Assembly: GCF_900113605.1 (NCBI RefSeq)
Contig: NZ_FOPY01000005.1
Span: 62,001 to 126,000, forward strand
Source: Modicisalibacter xianhensis
GTDB lineage: Bacteria > Pseudomonadota > Gammaproteobacteria > Pseudomonadales > Halomonadaceae
DNA length: 64,000 nucleotides
Reading direction: 5' to 3'
The notes under the pieces were generated by a model. That model did not search any database and was not told where the DNA came from. It saw nothing but the letters and a program-made list of their open reading frames with translations. The position numbers and the translations under genes were made by a program. Below, in pieces: positions 1-8,476 of this stretch. Within the stretch, counting starts at the first letter, position 1. Each line of letters starts with the position of its first letter.

Positions 1-112
1 AATAACAACCAACCTGCACCAAACGACCTACCCTTAACTCGTTGAGGCATCCATCTTGCGAGCAATCTTTTCACAACAATGGCCTTTAAATACGCCTCAA
101 GGAGCCGACGTC

Positions 113-625
113 ATGCGATATAAGCTGCGAATTTCATTGTTTTTTATCATCTTCATGGCAGTCGGCTTAACTCAGGCTGATGATGACCGGTCAGAGCGGG
201 TAATGGCTCTTTCCTCAAACATGATATTGTGGGTGGTATCGCATACTGAGTACGCCGCGCCTGATCCCCCCTCCGTTGAATTCATTGACCAAATGGCGCT
301 CAGGCAACGCTGCTATCCTGGCCTGGATCTGACCCATGTACCGCAGTTATGGGGTATTTACGACCCCGTAACTGCAACAATTTACCTGGATGATGATTGT
401 CGTCTCGATGACCAGGTCTCAGCCAGTTACCTGCTCCATGAGATCGTTCATCATGTCCAGGTCGCCAACGATGCCCACCTCCATGTGAAATGCCGGGGCA
501 GGCTGGAAGGTGAAGCAGTTACGCTTCAGGCGCAGTGGTTGAAAGAGAAAGGGGTGGAAAATCCGCTGGAGGTGCTTGGCATTGACGAGCGAACCTTGGA
601 GATCATCAGCTCATGCCTGCATTAA
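113..625 (+). CDS. Secreted HExxH-motif protein of unknown function
   Basis: Small exported protein of unknown function with a zinc-peptidase-like core. Its first ~22 residues are a basic-then-hydrophobic signal peptide. Residues 109-113 read HEIVH, an HExxH zinc motif, and an EGEA segment about 20 residues later could supply a third ligand. An in-frame ATG at 56 exists, but GGAG at 101-104 lies 8 bases before 113 and the signal peptide begins there, so 113 is chosen. It resembles uncharacterised DUF6647-type proteins. Peptidase activity is inference. It is convergent with the next gene, and no clear terminator separates them. Confidence 0.72.
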   Translation: MRYKLRISLFFIIFMAVGLTQADDDRSERVMALSSNMILWVVSHTEYAAPDPPSVEFIDQMALRQRCYPGLDLTHVPQLWGIYDPVTATIYLDDDCRLDDQVSASYLLHEIVHHVQVANDAHLHVKCRGRLEGEAVTLQAQWLKEKGVENPLEVLGIDERTLEIISSCLH

Positions 626-726
626 CCCTCTGTTTGGATAACACCGCAACGCACAAGATTCCTTCGAACTGAGAGCCCACCCGCCCCTTGGCTCGTGGAA
701 AATACAGGTCGGGTACCGTATGCCCT

Positions 727-1590
727 TTACTCCTTGACGTCCATGTAGCGCCGCGCCCACTCGCGATTTTCATCCAGCGTCGAGTAGCGGGTGGAAAGCT
801 CCGAGGCGTTGAGATTGCCTTCGGCGATACCGCGCTGTTCGCGCAGGCAATCGTAGGTCGCCTTGATGGCGGCAAAGTAGGCCGCATGGCCGTTGACCAC
901 CACGCGCACCCCGGCCCGCGCCAGCCGCTCGCGGTCACGCAGTTCGGGATTGTCGTAGGTGACCAGCATCAGCGGCACGCTCAAGTGCTCGGCAATGCTT
1001 TCCAGATGCTCGAAATCATCAATGCCAACCATGCAGATACCATCGGCGCCGGCCCGTTCATAGGCCTTGGCACGCGCGATGGCATCCGCCGTGCTCAACA
1101 CGCCGGCATTGGTACGGGCAAAGATCGCCATGTCGGGGTCGATGCGCGCCTCCAGCGCCGCCTCGATCTTGCCGACGCCTTCTTCCAGCGGCACCAGGTC
1201 GGTGGACTTGCGCCCGTACTTGGCGGGCAGCAAGGTGTCCTCGATGGTCAGTGCCGCCACACCGGCGCGCTCCAGCTCGACGATGGTGCGCATCACGTTG
1301 AGCGCATTGCCATAACCATGGTCGGCGTCGGCGATGATCGGTAACCGCGCCACGCGACCGATGCGGGTGGCCTGCTCGACGAACTCGCTCAATGTGATCA
1401 GGGCAAAATCGGGGGCGGCCAGCACCTGCAACGAGGCCACCGAGCCGCCCAGGATGCCCACCTCGAAGCCCAGATCAGCGGCAATGCGTGCCGACATGGG
1501 GTCGAAGGTCGATGCGGTGAAAAAGCACTCGTCGCGTTCGAGCAGTTCGCGAAACTGAAGACGCAGGTCGTGCTGTGAGGGGGTCGCCAT
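727..1590 (-). CDS. Oxaloacetate decarboxylase, PEP mutase/isocitrate lyase superfamily
   Basis: Cytoplasmic TIM-barrel enzyme of the PEP mutase/isocitrate lyase superfamily, 287 residues. It is most like the PA4872 group, which decarboxylates oxaloacetate to pyruvate and CO2 with Mg2+. DADHGYGNA at about residues 88-96 is the metal/substrate loop, followed by a TIED segment. The KKCGH motif of true isocitrate lyases is absent. The start is supported by GGAG a few bases upstream. The leader carries a strong GC hairpin (1609-1627). It stands alone, divergent from the methionine aminopeptidase gene. Other superfamily lyases such as methylisocitrate lyase are possible, but the overall sequence favours the decarboxylase. 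Confidence 0.85.
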   Translation of the reverse strand: MATPSQHDLRLQFRELLERDECFFTASTFDPMSARIAADLGFEVGILGGSVASLQVLAAPDFALITLSEFVEQATRIGRVARLPIIADADHGYGNALNVMRTIVELERAGVAALTIEDTLLPAKYGRKSTDLVPLEEGVGKIEAALEARIDPDMAIFARTNAGVLSTADAIARAKAYERAGADGICMVGIDDFEHLESIAEHLSVPLMLVTYDNPELRDRERLARAGVRVVVNGHAAYFAAIKATYDCLREQRGIAEGNLNASELSTRYSTLDENREWARRYMDVKE

Positions 1591-1828
1591 GACAACTCCG
1601 AATCGCCCGGGCCGCAGCTTGCGGCCCCGCTGAATTAAGATGATGATTCTTCACTTTATACGTTCGTCGTGGACGGCACCAACCTCATCTGATACGACGG
1701 GTTCGGGGTCGGAGCGTCGTCCTGTGACAAACTGAACGTTCAAAAGACTGGATGAATGCCAAGCGGAACAAAGGCCCTGAACGCGACGCATCGGTCTGGG
1801 GTTATCACCTATCTGGACGGGACAGAGA

Positions 1829-2578
1829 ATGACGGTTACCAAACAGGACGAACTCGACGGACTCAAAGAGATCGGTCGCATTGTCGCCAATACCCTGCAC
1901 GCCATGGCGAAATCGATGGAACCTGGCATGACGACACGAGAGCTGGATGACATCGGTAAAGCGCTGCTGGAACGTGAAGGCGCAGTGTCTGCGCCGCAGT
2001 CCAGTTACGATTTTCCCGGCATCACCTGCATCAGTGTCAATGAGGAAATCGCCCATGGAATCCCCGGCGACCGAGTGATCATGTCAGGGGACCTGGTCAA
2101 CATCGATGTCTCGGCATCGAAGAACGGCTACTTCGCGGATACCGGGGCCACCTTCCATCTTGCACCTATTGACCCTTCGTTGGATCGTCTCTGCCATGAC
2201 GGAAAGCGCGCCATGCGGATCGGCATTTCCCAGGTGGGCAGTCGAAAGCCGCTGGCGGGCATCGGCAAGGCCATCGGGCGCTTTGCTTCGGATCGGGGGT
2301 ATACGCTGATCCGCAATCTCGCCAGCCACGGCGTAGGCCGGTCACTGCACGAATATCCCGAGCAAATCGCCACCTGGCCCACTCGCGGCGACAAGCGACG
2401 TATCAACAAGGGGCTCGTGCTGACCGTCGAGCCTTTCCTGTCCAGGGGCGGACACTGGGCCACCGAGGGAGACGACGGCTGGACGCTCTACAGCGAGCCC
2501 CGTGCGCCTGTCGTCCAGTATGAACATACGGTCGTGGCCACGGATCGCGGAGCTATCGTCGTGACGTTGCCGGGTTGA
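1829..2578 (+). CDS. map: Type I methionine aminopeptidase (stand-alone copy)
   Basis: Removes the initiator methionine from nascent proteins in the cytoplasm with a dinuclear metal centre. All five expected ligands are visible in order: the Asp of NIDVS, the Asp of DTGATF, the His of SHGVGRSLHE, the Glu of TVEPF and the Glu of YEHT. The substrate-pocket His lies in EIAHGIPGD. At 249 residues it is slightly short of the E. coli enzyme. A GGGACAGAGA stretch precedes the ATG. It is not beside rpsB-tsf, where the housekeeping copy usually sits, so it may be a second paralogue; that is inference. Confidence 0.9.
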   Translation: MTVTKQDELDGLKEIGRIVANTLHAMAKSMEPGMTTRELDDIGKALLEREGAVSAPQSSYDFPGITCISVNEEIAHGIPGDRVIMSGDLVNIDVSASKNGYFADTGATFHLAPIDPSLDRLCHDGKRAMRIGISQVGSRKPLAGIGKAIGRFASDRGYTLIRNLASHGVGRSLHEYPEQIATWPTRGDKRRINKGLVLTVEPFLSRGGHWATEGDDGWTLYSEPRAPVVQYEHTVVATDRGAIVVTLPG

Positions 2579-2594
2579 CCAAGGCGTTACGGAA

Positions 2595-2651
2595 GCTCGC
2601 GCCCCCTTACGCGAGCCCTCTTGGCGAACTATCCGGAATTTCCGGATAGTT
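2595..2651 (+). terminator. Two successive hairpins after map
   Basis: GCTCGCG/CGCGAGC at 2595-2601 and 2610-2616 is followed by a 10-bp perfect stem, AACTATCCGG at 2627-2636 and CCGGATAGTT at 2642-2651, with a 5-base loop. No long T-run follows, so termination is likely but not certain. The left-arm sequence AACTATCCG recurs about 120 bp further on, beside the FNR-like site. Confidence 0.4.
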
Positions 2652-2734
2652 GCGTTCTCTTCCAGTTCTTCGTCGGCGTGGATTTTCTTGAAGTGAAGGC
2701 ACTGTGGTAACGGCGATATCCGTGGGCTGACATT

Positions 2735-2775
2735 TTGACGTAAATCAAACTATCCGAATTACCGTTGTTTATTTA
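2735..2775 (+). promoter_or_regulatory. Candidate FNR/Anr-activated promoter for the outer-membrane protein gene
   Basis: TTGAC-GTAA-ATCAA at 2735-2748 matches the FNR/Anr consensus TTGAT-N4-ATCAA in 9 of 10 half-site bases. A -10-like TATTTA lies at 2770-2775, so a start near 2782 would put the box centre about 41 bp upstream, the class II activator position. The 5' leader would be about 218 bases. The rest of 2579-2999 shows only the hairpins noted above and no gene. Confidence 0.45.
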
Positions 2776-2999
2776 ACCGTCCTCTTCCCGAAAGAACCAA
2801 AATTCTTCTTCGAAAAAAGCCGGTGCCTTCTACACTGGTTAGTGGTCGCAAACCTATCCAACAGATACAACAAACAATAATCGATAACAACAAACTGTGG
2901 CTGTTGTCGATTGCCTAGTGCAGACGCCAAAGAGCCTGGATACCCAAGCCCGCAGGGAAAAAGTCGTTATAAACTGGCTATCAATAAAAGGGGTTGTTT

Positions 3000-3548
3000 A
3001 TGACTATTTCCGCAAATGCTTCTTTAACTGTAGCGGTCGGGACGTCCCTTCTGCTTGCTTCCTCCGCCATGGCCCAAGAGATGACCACGATAGGCCCAAG
3101 GACGGGAGACAGGGAATTTTCTCTCTCCGGTACCGGTAGCAGCGACAAGGACTTCGACAACAGCAGCTTCGGTCTTTCCGTCGACTACGGCTGGTACCTG
3201 TCCACTCAAACTCTGGTGGGTATTCGCCAGAGCGTCAATTATGCTGACGTGGAAGGCGATAACGACGACTTCTGGAATGGCAGTACCCGGGGCTTTGCCG
3301 ATTACCACTTCGGCCAACATGCGGCTAGACCGTTTGTGGGCGCCTCACTCGGTGGCATTTATGGTGACGGCGTAAACGACACCGGCATCGCCGGCCTGGA
3401 AACTGGCCTCAAATACTATATGCTGCCTACCACCTTCATCCAGGCCAGAGCCGAATACCAGTTCCTGTTCGATAGCGGAAACAGTGCCGAAGAAAACTAC
3501 GACGATGGCGCCTGGGCCTATACCTTCGGCATGGGTATCAACTTCTGA
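3000..3548 (+). CDS. Small outer-membrane beta-barrel protein
   Basis: Predicted 8-stranded outer-membrane barrel, 182 residues with a ~26-residue signal peptide ending at AMAQ. Alternating amphipathic strands separated by Asp/Gly/Asn-rich turns, and the final Phe of GMGINF, fit recognition by the BAM machinery. The ATG at 3000 follows AAAAGGGG; a TTG two codons earlier is less likely. The function is unknown; the size is that of OmpW/OmpA-barrel proteins, but I cannot assign a family. A candidate FNR-type promoter lies about 220 bp upstream. Confidence 0.75.
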   Translation: MTISANASLTVAVGTSLLLASSAMAQEMTTIGPRTGDREFSLSGTGSSDKDFDNSSFGLSVDYGWYLSTQTLVGIRQSVNYADVEGDNDDFWNGSTRGFADYHFGQHAARPFVGASLGGIYGDGVNDTGIAGLETGLKYYMLPTTFIQARAEYQFLFDSGNSAEENYDDGAWAYTFGMGINF

Positions 3549-3588
3549 TCAGCAATGATCCCATGACCGTGAAATCGCCTACGTAAAG

Positions 3589-3633
3589 CGAACACCCCGA
3601 TAAGCTTCAGGATGGAGGCGAGCGGGGTGTTCG
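3589..3633. terminator. Long inverted repeat between convergent genes
   Basis: Perfect 11-bp arms, CGAACACCCCG at 3589-3599 and CGGGGTGTTCG at 3623-3633, separated by 23 bases, lie between two convergent genes. It probably works as a bidirectional terminator, though no T-run is present. Confidence 0.5.
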
Positions 3634-3648
3634 TGACCAATGAGAGGC

Positions 3649-4044
3649 CTAATCCTCCCGACCGCGTCGCAACTCCAGCCCCCTGACGATGACATAGGCA
3701 AGCAGCGCCACAATGAACACGACCAGGTACATCCAGGCGATACTCTGGAGTGTCTCGATGACTGTGCGATATATCTCCAGGGTCCAGCGCTCGGCGGTCA
3801 GCACCAGCACTTCCGCTTCCCGGTGAGGTGCACTGATGTACCGCTCCAGGTCATAAATCCGCACCCCACCTGACACCCCGACCACGAAGCCGGCGAAGGT
3901 GATATACCGGTGCCAGGCGTCACTGATTTCATCCTTCACGATTCGCTTGAGAATCTTGCCGACAGGCTTGTTGAACAGCATCACTGCCCCCGTCGAGACG
4001 GCGATCGCGATGCCCAGGGTCGCCAGCAGTAGCGTGAAGAACAT
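3649..4044 (-). CDS. Small membrane protein of unknown function
   Basis: I do not recognise this 131-residue protein. It has an N-terminal membrane segment (about residues 1-23), a possible second one around 45-60 (ITFAGFVVGVSGG) and a clear C-terminal one in the last third, ending in a charged tail (ELRRGRED). The start at 4044 is chosen because GGAGG lies just upstream of that ATG; the longer reading from 4128 adds a non-membrane leader and would overlap the neighbouring regulator gene. It is tail-to-tail with the outer-membrane protein gene, and nothing nearby indicates its role. Confidence 0.6.
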   Translation of the reverse strand: MFFTLLLATLGIAIAVSTGAVMLFNKPVGKILKRIVKDEISDAWHRYITFAGFVVGVSGGVRIYDLERYISAPHREAEVLVLTAERWTLEIYRTVIETLQSIAWMYLVVFIVALLAYVIVRGLELRRGRED

Positions 4045-4124
4045 CTGAACCTCCAAAAACGCACAGTGATTAAAGACAGGCCATGACAAGATCGAGTGAG
4101 TACTCTTCCGTTCGACCTCGTCAT

Positions 4125-5051
4125 TCATCCCGAAGCGTTCTGAAACGTTAAATAATCCTCTGCTGCGATGTTTTCGCCCAAAAAATCCAGAAAAGCACGC
4201 ACCGCAGGAAGCAGGCCACGACGCGAAGGGAATACCGCATGCAGCACGCCACCGCGGGGTTCCCAGCCAGGCAGGACATCGACCAATGTGTTTCTTGCCA
4301 GGTCCTGACCTCCGACCAGTAGCGCCAGTTTGACCACACCGAGCCCCGCCAGGGCGGCCTGGTGCAACGTTTCGGCGCTGTCCGTCACCAGTCGTGGCTG
4401 ATGCGCAATCTGAGCGGTAGCCCCCTCTGGCCCCACCAGGTCCCAGGTGTGGTGCTTGTCATATTGCTCGAAGTCCAGGCTGGGCAATCGCCCAAGGTCA
4501 GCGGGGGTCTGCGGCGCGGGGAAGCGTTCGAAAAGACGAGGCGCTGCCATCAGACGCTGGGGGCTTTTGGCCAGCACCTTCATGTTCAGGTCGCTATCTT
4601 CCAGGGGAGGGAAACGGATGCGGATGGCCAGATCGAACCCTTCCTTGATGACGTCTGCCCGCCGGCTCGTGGCCTCGACCTGCACCGCGACCTGAGGGCA
4701 TTGGACCATGAAGCGCACCAGCAGCGGTGCAATCAGGTGATGCAGCACGCTGGGCGGACAACTGAGCCGCACCGTGCCACGTGGCTCGGCACGATTGCGT
4801 TCGATCAACTCCTCGGCAGCCTCCGCCTCGACCAGCATCGCCACACAATGCTGGTAGTAGGCCTGGCCAAGCTCCGTCACCGAGAAATGGCGTGTCGAGC
4901 GGTTGATCAGCCGAGTCGCCAGACGTTCCTCCAGTTGGATGATACGACGGCTGAGCTTCGACTTGGGAATGCCCAGTGCTCGGCCAGCGGGGGCAAAGCC
5001 ACCGTGATCCACGACTTGAACGAAGTAATAGAGATCGTTGAGGTCCTGCAT
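4125..5051 (-). CDS. LysR-family transcriptional regulator
   Basis: Transcription factor with the usual LysR layout: an N-terminal winged helix-turn-helix (MQDLNDLYYFVQVV, then GIPKSKLSRRIIQLE at about residues 28-45) and a C-terminal periplasmic-binding-like effector domain. The start at 5051 is chosen over the ATG at 5069 because a -10-like TATACT lies so close to 5069 that it would leave almost no leader. It is divergent from the pirin-hydrolase-pirin genes, with an inverted repeat between them, so it probably controls that operon. The inducer is unknown. Confidence 0.88.
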   Translation of the reverse strand: MQDLNDLYYFVQVVDHGGFAPAGRALGIPKSKLSRRIIQLEERLATRLINRSTRHFSVTELGQAYYQHCVAMLVEAEAAEELIERNRAEPRGTVRLSCPPSVLHHLIAPLLVRFMVQCPQVAVQVEATSRRADVIKEGFDLAIRIRFPPLEDSDLNMKVLAKSPQRLMAAPRLFERFPAPQTPADLGRLPSLDFEQYDKHHTWDLVGPEGATAQIAHQPRLVTDSAETLHQAALAGLGVVKLALLVGGQDLARNTLVDVLPGWEPRGGVLHAVFPSRRGLLPAVRAFLDFLGENIAAEDYLTFQNASG

Positions 5052-5071
5052 TCCCGTTGTCCTATCCATGG

Positions 5072-5096
5072 GACGGTGAGTATAAAAACTACCGTC
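5072..5096. promoter_or_regulatory. Candidate LysR operator
   Basis: GACGGT at 5072-5077 and ACCGTC at 5091-5096 form a perfect 6-bp inverted repeat with a 13-base AT-rich centre, directly between the divergent regulator and pirin genes. The centre holds -10-like sequences for both directions. The usual LysR box is T-N11-A; this one is T-N13-A. Confidence 0.5.
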
Positions 5097-5172
5097 TACC
5101 GGCTTCCTCGTCCATGAAATAGCCTTCCTGTCATCAAGGCCGAGTGCCTTCTCACACAGACAGGAGCCTGAG

Positions 5173-6042
5173 ATGAAGACGATTCAGGGAATCTACGGCG
5201 CACCGCGAGGCCATTGGGTCGGCAACGGCTTCCCCGTACGCTCGCTCTTTACCTATGAACGCCTGGGAGCGCAACACCTCAGCCCCTTCCTGCTGCTGGA
5301 CCATGCCGGCCCCCATACCTTTCGGCCCGCGGTAAAGCCGCGTGGCGTGGGGCAGCATCCGCACCGCGGTTTCGAGACCGTCACGCTCGTCTACGCAGGC
5401 GAGGTCGAGCATCGCGACTCCGCCGGTGGCGGAGGTCGTATTGCCGAAGGCGACGTGCAATGGATGACGGCCGGGGCAGGCATTCTTCATGAGGAGCTCC
5501 ACTCCCGAGACTTCACCGCGCGTGGCGGTCGACTGGAAATGGTCCAGCTATGGGTCAATCTTCCGGCTCGATTCAAGAGTGTACCACCGGCTTACCAGGC
5601 ACTGCTGAAGAACGACATCCCCAGTGTACCGCTGGATGACGACGCGGGTGTGGTTCGGGTGGTGGCGGGCGACTATCTTGGACATCGAGGCCCTGCCCGA
5701 ACATACACACCGATCAACGTGTGGGACTTGCGGCTCCTGGCGGGTGGCAAGGCGGTCGTCCCCGTGCCTGACGGTCACACCTGTCTGTTGGTGGTTCTGG
5801 AAGGAACCGTGCTGATCAATGGCGACACCGTGGTACGCGGTGAAAGCGTGGTGTCGTTCGAACGACACGGTAGTGAACTGCATCTGGAAGCCAATAACCA
5901 CGCCAAGTTGCTCTTGCTGAGTGGCGAACCTATCGACGAGCCCGTGGTAGGCCACGGCCCCTTCGTCATGAATAGCGTGGAAGAGATCCAGCGTGCATTT
6001 ACGGAGTTTCAGGACGGCACCTTCGGCGTCCTGAGCGACTAG
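5173..6042 (+). CDS. Pirin family protein
   Basis: Bicupin protein of the pirin/quercetinase-like family, 289 residues. The N-terminal cupin carries the metal-binding pattern HPHRGFETVT (about residues 58-67), then HRD and a GAGILHEE segment; the C-terminal cupin is more divergent. Bacterial pirins include quercetin dioxygenases and proteins that bind metabolic enzymes, so the substrate is not fixed by sequence. AGGAG precedes the start. It is first in a run with a hydrolase and a second pirin, downstream of a divergent LysR gene. Confidence 0.88.
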   Translation: MKTIQGIYGAPRGHWVGNGFPVRSLFTYERLGAQHLSPFLLLDHAGPHTFRPAVKPRGVGQHPHRGFETVTLVYAGEVEHRDSAGGGGRIAEGDVQWMTAGAGILHEELHSRDFTARGGRLEMVQLWVNLPARFKSVPPAYQALLKNDIPSVPLDDDAGVVRVVAGDYLGHRGPARTYTPINVWDLRLLAGGKAVVPVPDGHTCLLVVLEGTVLINGDTVVRGESVVSFERHGSELHLEANNHAKLLLLSGEPIDEPVVGHGPFVMNSVEEIQRAFTEFQDGTFGVLSD

Positions 6043-6119
6043 CGACACTGTCGCTGGCGTAGGCCCCGGCAACCAGGTCCGGTTGCCGGTTTTCCAACCG
6101 ATAGAACAGGAGTGTGACC

Positions 6120-6743
6120 ATGGCCTTTACCTATAACCGTCTCAACAAGGACGATGTGGCGCTGCTGATGGTGGATCATCAAGCAGGCCTGCTATCCCTG
6201 GTAAGAGACTTCAGCCCCGACGAGTTCAAGAACAACGTATTGGCACTTGCCGACATCGCCAAGTTCTTCAACATCCCGACGATTCTCACCACGAGCTTCG
6301 AGAACGGCCCCAATGGCCCGATGGTGCCGGAACTCAAGGAAGCCTTTGCCAGTGCGCCCTACATTCCCCGACCGGGGCAGATCAATGCCTGGGATAACCA
6401 GGACTTCGTCGATGCCATCAAGGCCACCGGCAAAAAGCAATTGTTGATCGCCGGGGTGGTGACCGAGGTCTGCGTGGCGTTTCCGGTACTTTCCGCGCTG
6501 GAGGAAGGCTACGAGGTCTTCGTGGTCACCGATGCCTCCGGCACCTTCAACCAGACGACGCGTGATGCCTCGTGGAAGCGCATGTCACAAGCCGGTGCCC
6601 AGCTCATGACCTGGTTTGGAGTCGGTTGTGAGCTGCATCGCGACTGGCGCAACGACATCGAAGGCTTTGGCGGCTTGCTGGCAGGCCACTTGCCCGCCTA
6701 CGCCAACCTGATGCAGAGCTATTCCCAACAGGCAGCTGTCTGA
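6120..6743 (+). CDS. Isochorismatase-like hydrolase (YcaC type)
   Basis: Cysteine hydrolase of the isochorismatase superfamily, 207 residues, closest to YcaC-type proteins. The catalytic set is visible: Asp in MVDHQAGL near residue 19, a Lys after the middle (KKQLLIAG) and the nucleophile Cys in GVVTEVCVAF. The GTG six bases upstream is rejected because AGGAGT at 6108-6113 is correctly placed for the ATG at 6120. The substrate of this subgroup is unknown. It sits between two pirin genes, suggesting a shared pathway of aromatic or amide breakdown or detoxification (inference). Confidence 0.87.
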   Translation: MAFTYNRLNKDDVALLMVDHQAGLLSLVRDFSPDEFKNNVLALADIAKFFNIPTILTTSFENGPNGPMVPELKEAFASAPYIPRPGQINAWDNQDFVDAIKATGKKQLLIAGVVTEVCVAFPVLSALEEGYEVFVVTDASGTFNQTTRDASWKRMSQAGAQLMTWFGVGCELHRDWRNDIEGFGGLLAGHLPAYANLMQSYSQQAAV

Positions 6744-6748
6744 CATGC

Positions 6749-6775
6749 AAGGCCCGGCCCTTTAGGCCGGGCCTT
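6749..6775 (+). terminator. Strong GC hairpin after the hydrolase gene
   Basis: Perfect 11-bp stem, AAGGCCCGGCC at 6749-6759 and GGCCGGGCCTT at 6765-6775, with a CTTTA loop. There is little T-run, so it may attenuate transcription into the second pirin or stabilise the upstream message. Confidence 0.5.
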
Positions 6776-6799
6776 GTCTACCCATACGAGGAATGTTCC

Positions 6800-7750
6800 A
6801 TGAGCACGCTAGTCGCTGACCAAGAGCTGGCATCGTCAATGGATTGTCCGGTGATCGACGGTAAACGCCAGATTCAACACATCCCACCGCGCACCGCCGA
6901 TGTTGGCGGCATCCCCGTAAACCGGGTGCTGCCTTCCCGGCATCGCCGCCTGGTGGGCGCCTGGTGTTTCCTCGACCACGCTGGGCCCGCCATCTTCAAG
7001 GGCAATGCCAAAGGCCTTCAGGTCGGCCCGCATCCGCATATCGGCCTGCAGACTTTCACCTGGATGATCGAGGGGGAAGTCCTGCACCGTGACAGCCTGG
7101 GTCATGAGCAGGTCATTCGGCCTGGCCAGGTCAACCTGATGACAGCGGGACGCGGCATCAGCCACACCGAGGAATCGGTCCCCGGCGAGACTCACCTGCA
7201 TGCGGCCCAGTTGTGGATCGCCCTGCCCGAGTCTGACCGCCAGACCTCACCGCGATTCGATCATTACCCCAGCCTGCCGACCTGGGAAGACCAAAACGCC
7301 GTGTTTACGCTGCTCATCGGCGAGTTTGCCGGCCATGGGGCACCGACGCTGGCCTACTCGCCCCTGGTCGGTCTCGATATTGCCAGCCGTGAGGCCTCGA
7401 GCGTCACCCTGACGCTACGCGAGGATTTCGAATATGGCGTGCTCCCCCTCGAAGGGGAACTCGACATCGACGGCGACCGGTTCGCTCCCAACGAAATGGC
7501 CTACCTCGGCCGCGGTCGCACTGACGTTACCGTGAACCTACCCGCAGGGGGACGCGCCATTCTGGTAGGCGGCAAACCGCTTGGAGAGGAGATATGGATC
7601 TGGTGGAACTTCGTTGGGCACAGCAAGGCCGAGATCGTCGAGGCCCAGCGCGATTGGGAAAAGGGAAGCGACCGCTTCGGAACGGTCAAGGGCTATGACG
7701 GTGAACGCCTGATGCCGCCGCCCTTGCCCTGGAAAACCCAGGCCGAGTAA
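6800..7750 (+). CDS. Pirin family protein (second copy)
   Basis: Second pirin in the cluster, 316 residues, clearly diverged from the first. The N-terminal cupin has GPHPHIGLQT and HRDSLGHEQ, then GRGISHTEES. The C-terminal cupin ends in a conserved block (GEEIWIWWNFVGHS). GAGGA precedes the ATG. Its 3' end, with the following gene, exists as a decayed second copy at 12.0-12.8 kb. The function is undefined beyond a cupin metal-dependent oxygenase or regulator. Confidence 0.87.
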   Translation: MSTLVADQELASSMDCPVIDGKRQIQHIPPRTADVGGIPVNRVLPSRHRRLVGAWCFLDHAGPAIFKGNAKGLQVGPHPHIGLQTFTWMIEGEVLHRDSLGHEQVIRPGQVNLMTAGRGISHTEESVPGETHLHAAQLWIALPESDRQTSPRFDHYPSLPTWEDQNAVFTLLIGEFAGHGAPTLAYSPLVGLDIASREASSVTLTLREDFEYGVLPLEGELDIDGDRFAPNEMAYLGRGRTDVTVNLPAGGRAILVGGKPLGEEIWIWWNFVGHSKAEIVEAQRDWEKGSDRFGTVKGYDGERLMPPPLPWKTQAE

Positions 7751-7777
7751 GCAGCCATTCTGATAGGGGCCGAGCCC

Positions 7778-8350
7778 ATGACCATTGCCTCGTCACCGCC
7801 TCCGCAAGGCGGCAGCGTCACCATTCGCATCCAGCATCGGGTGCAGCCCGATGCCGTCGAGCGCTACGAGACCTGGCTGCGCCGCACCATCGACGCTGCC
7901 AGCCGCTATTGCGGGCATCAGGGCGTGCACATCCTGCGGCCCCCGAAAGGCAGTGGCGACTACGAAATCGCGTTACGCTTTGCCAGCGAACAACAGGCGG
8001 AGCGCTGGCGCCACTCTGAAGAGCGCCGTCAGCTCATCGAAGAGATCCAACCTGCCCTGCTACAGAACGAGACCATTGAAATCCACTCGGGCATCGATTA
8101 CTGGTTCACCGCACCGGTTGCCGTCAGCAAACAGCCGGTGCGCTGGAAACAGTGGCTCGTTACCACGGCCGTCATCTGGCCACTCACCATGCTGGTCCCC
8201 TTTCTCTGGCAACCGATATTTTCCCTGATCCCCTGGCTTGATACATGGGGGATACGCAACGGCTTCATTGCCGCGACCATTGTGGCGCTTGTCGTCTATG
8301 TCGTGATGCCTCGGGTCGTTCGTCTCGTGGCAGGCTGGCTGTTTCGGTAA
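7778..8350 (+). CDS. Antibiotic biosynthesis monooxygenase-fold membrane protein
   Basis: 190 residues. Residues ~12-95 form an ABM-type ferredoxin-like domain (VTIRIQHRVQPDAVERYETW) and two C-terminal hydrophobic helices (about 125-148 and 158-180) would anchor it in the inner membrane. ABM domains bind or oxidise small aromatics, but many have no known substrate. The ribosome-binding site is weak. It lies 27 bases after the second pirin and probably shares its transcript. A frameshifted copy occurs at 12267-12825. Confidence 0.78.
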   Translation: MTIASSPPPQGGSVTIRIQHRVQPDAVERYETWLRRTIDAASRYCGHQGVHILRPPKGSGDYEIALRFASEQQAERWRHSEERRQLIEEIQPALLQNETIEIHSGIDYWFTAPVAVSKQPVRWKQWLVTTAVIWPLTMLVPFLWQPIFSLIPWLDTWGIRNGFIAATIVALVVYVVMPRVVRLVAGWLFR

Positions 8351-8476
8351 ACAGGGATGGGGGCCGACTCATTTCGGATTTAGGCGAGCGCATCCAACCT
8401 GGCCGGGCCTAGTGATTAGCCGCAGTACATTTATTAGCTGCGGGTTCGTTCAACTCCACCAAAGACGACTCGGGAT

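Noticed and set aside
1651-1953. 100-codon minus-strand frame overlapping the start of the methionine aminopeptidase gene
   Set aside because: It has no ribosome-binding site or family signal and overlaps a clear gene.
2897-3139. 80-codon frame overlapping the outer-membrane protein start
   Set aside because: It overlaps a better-supported gene with a signal peptide and ribosome-binding site.
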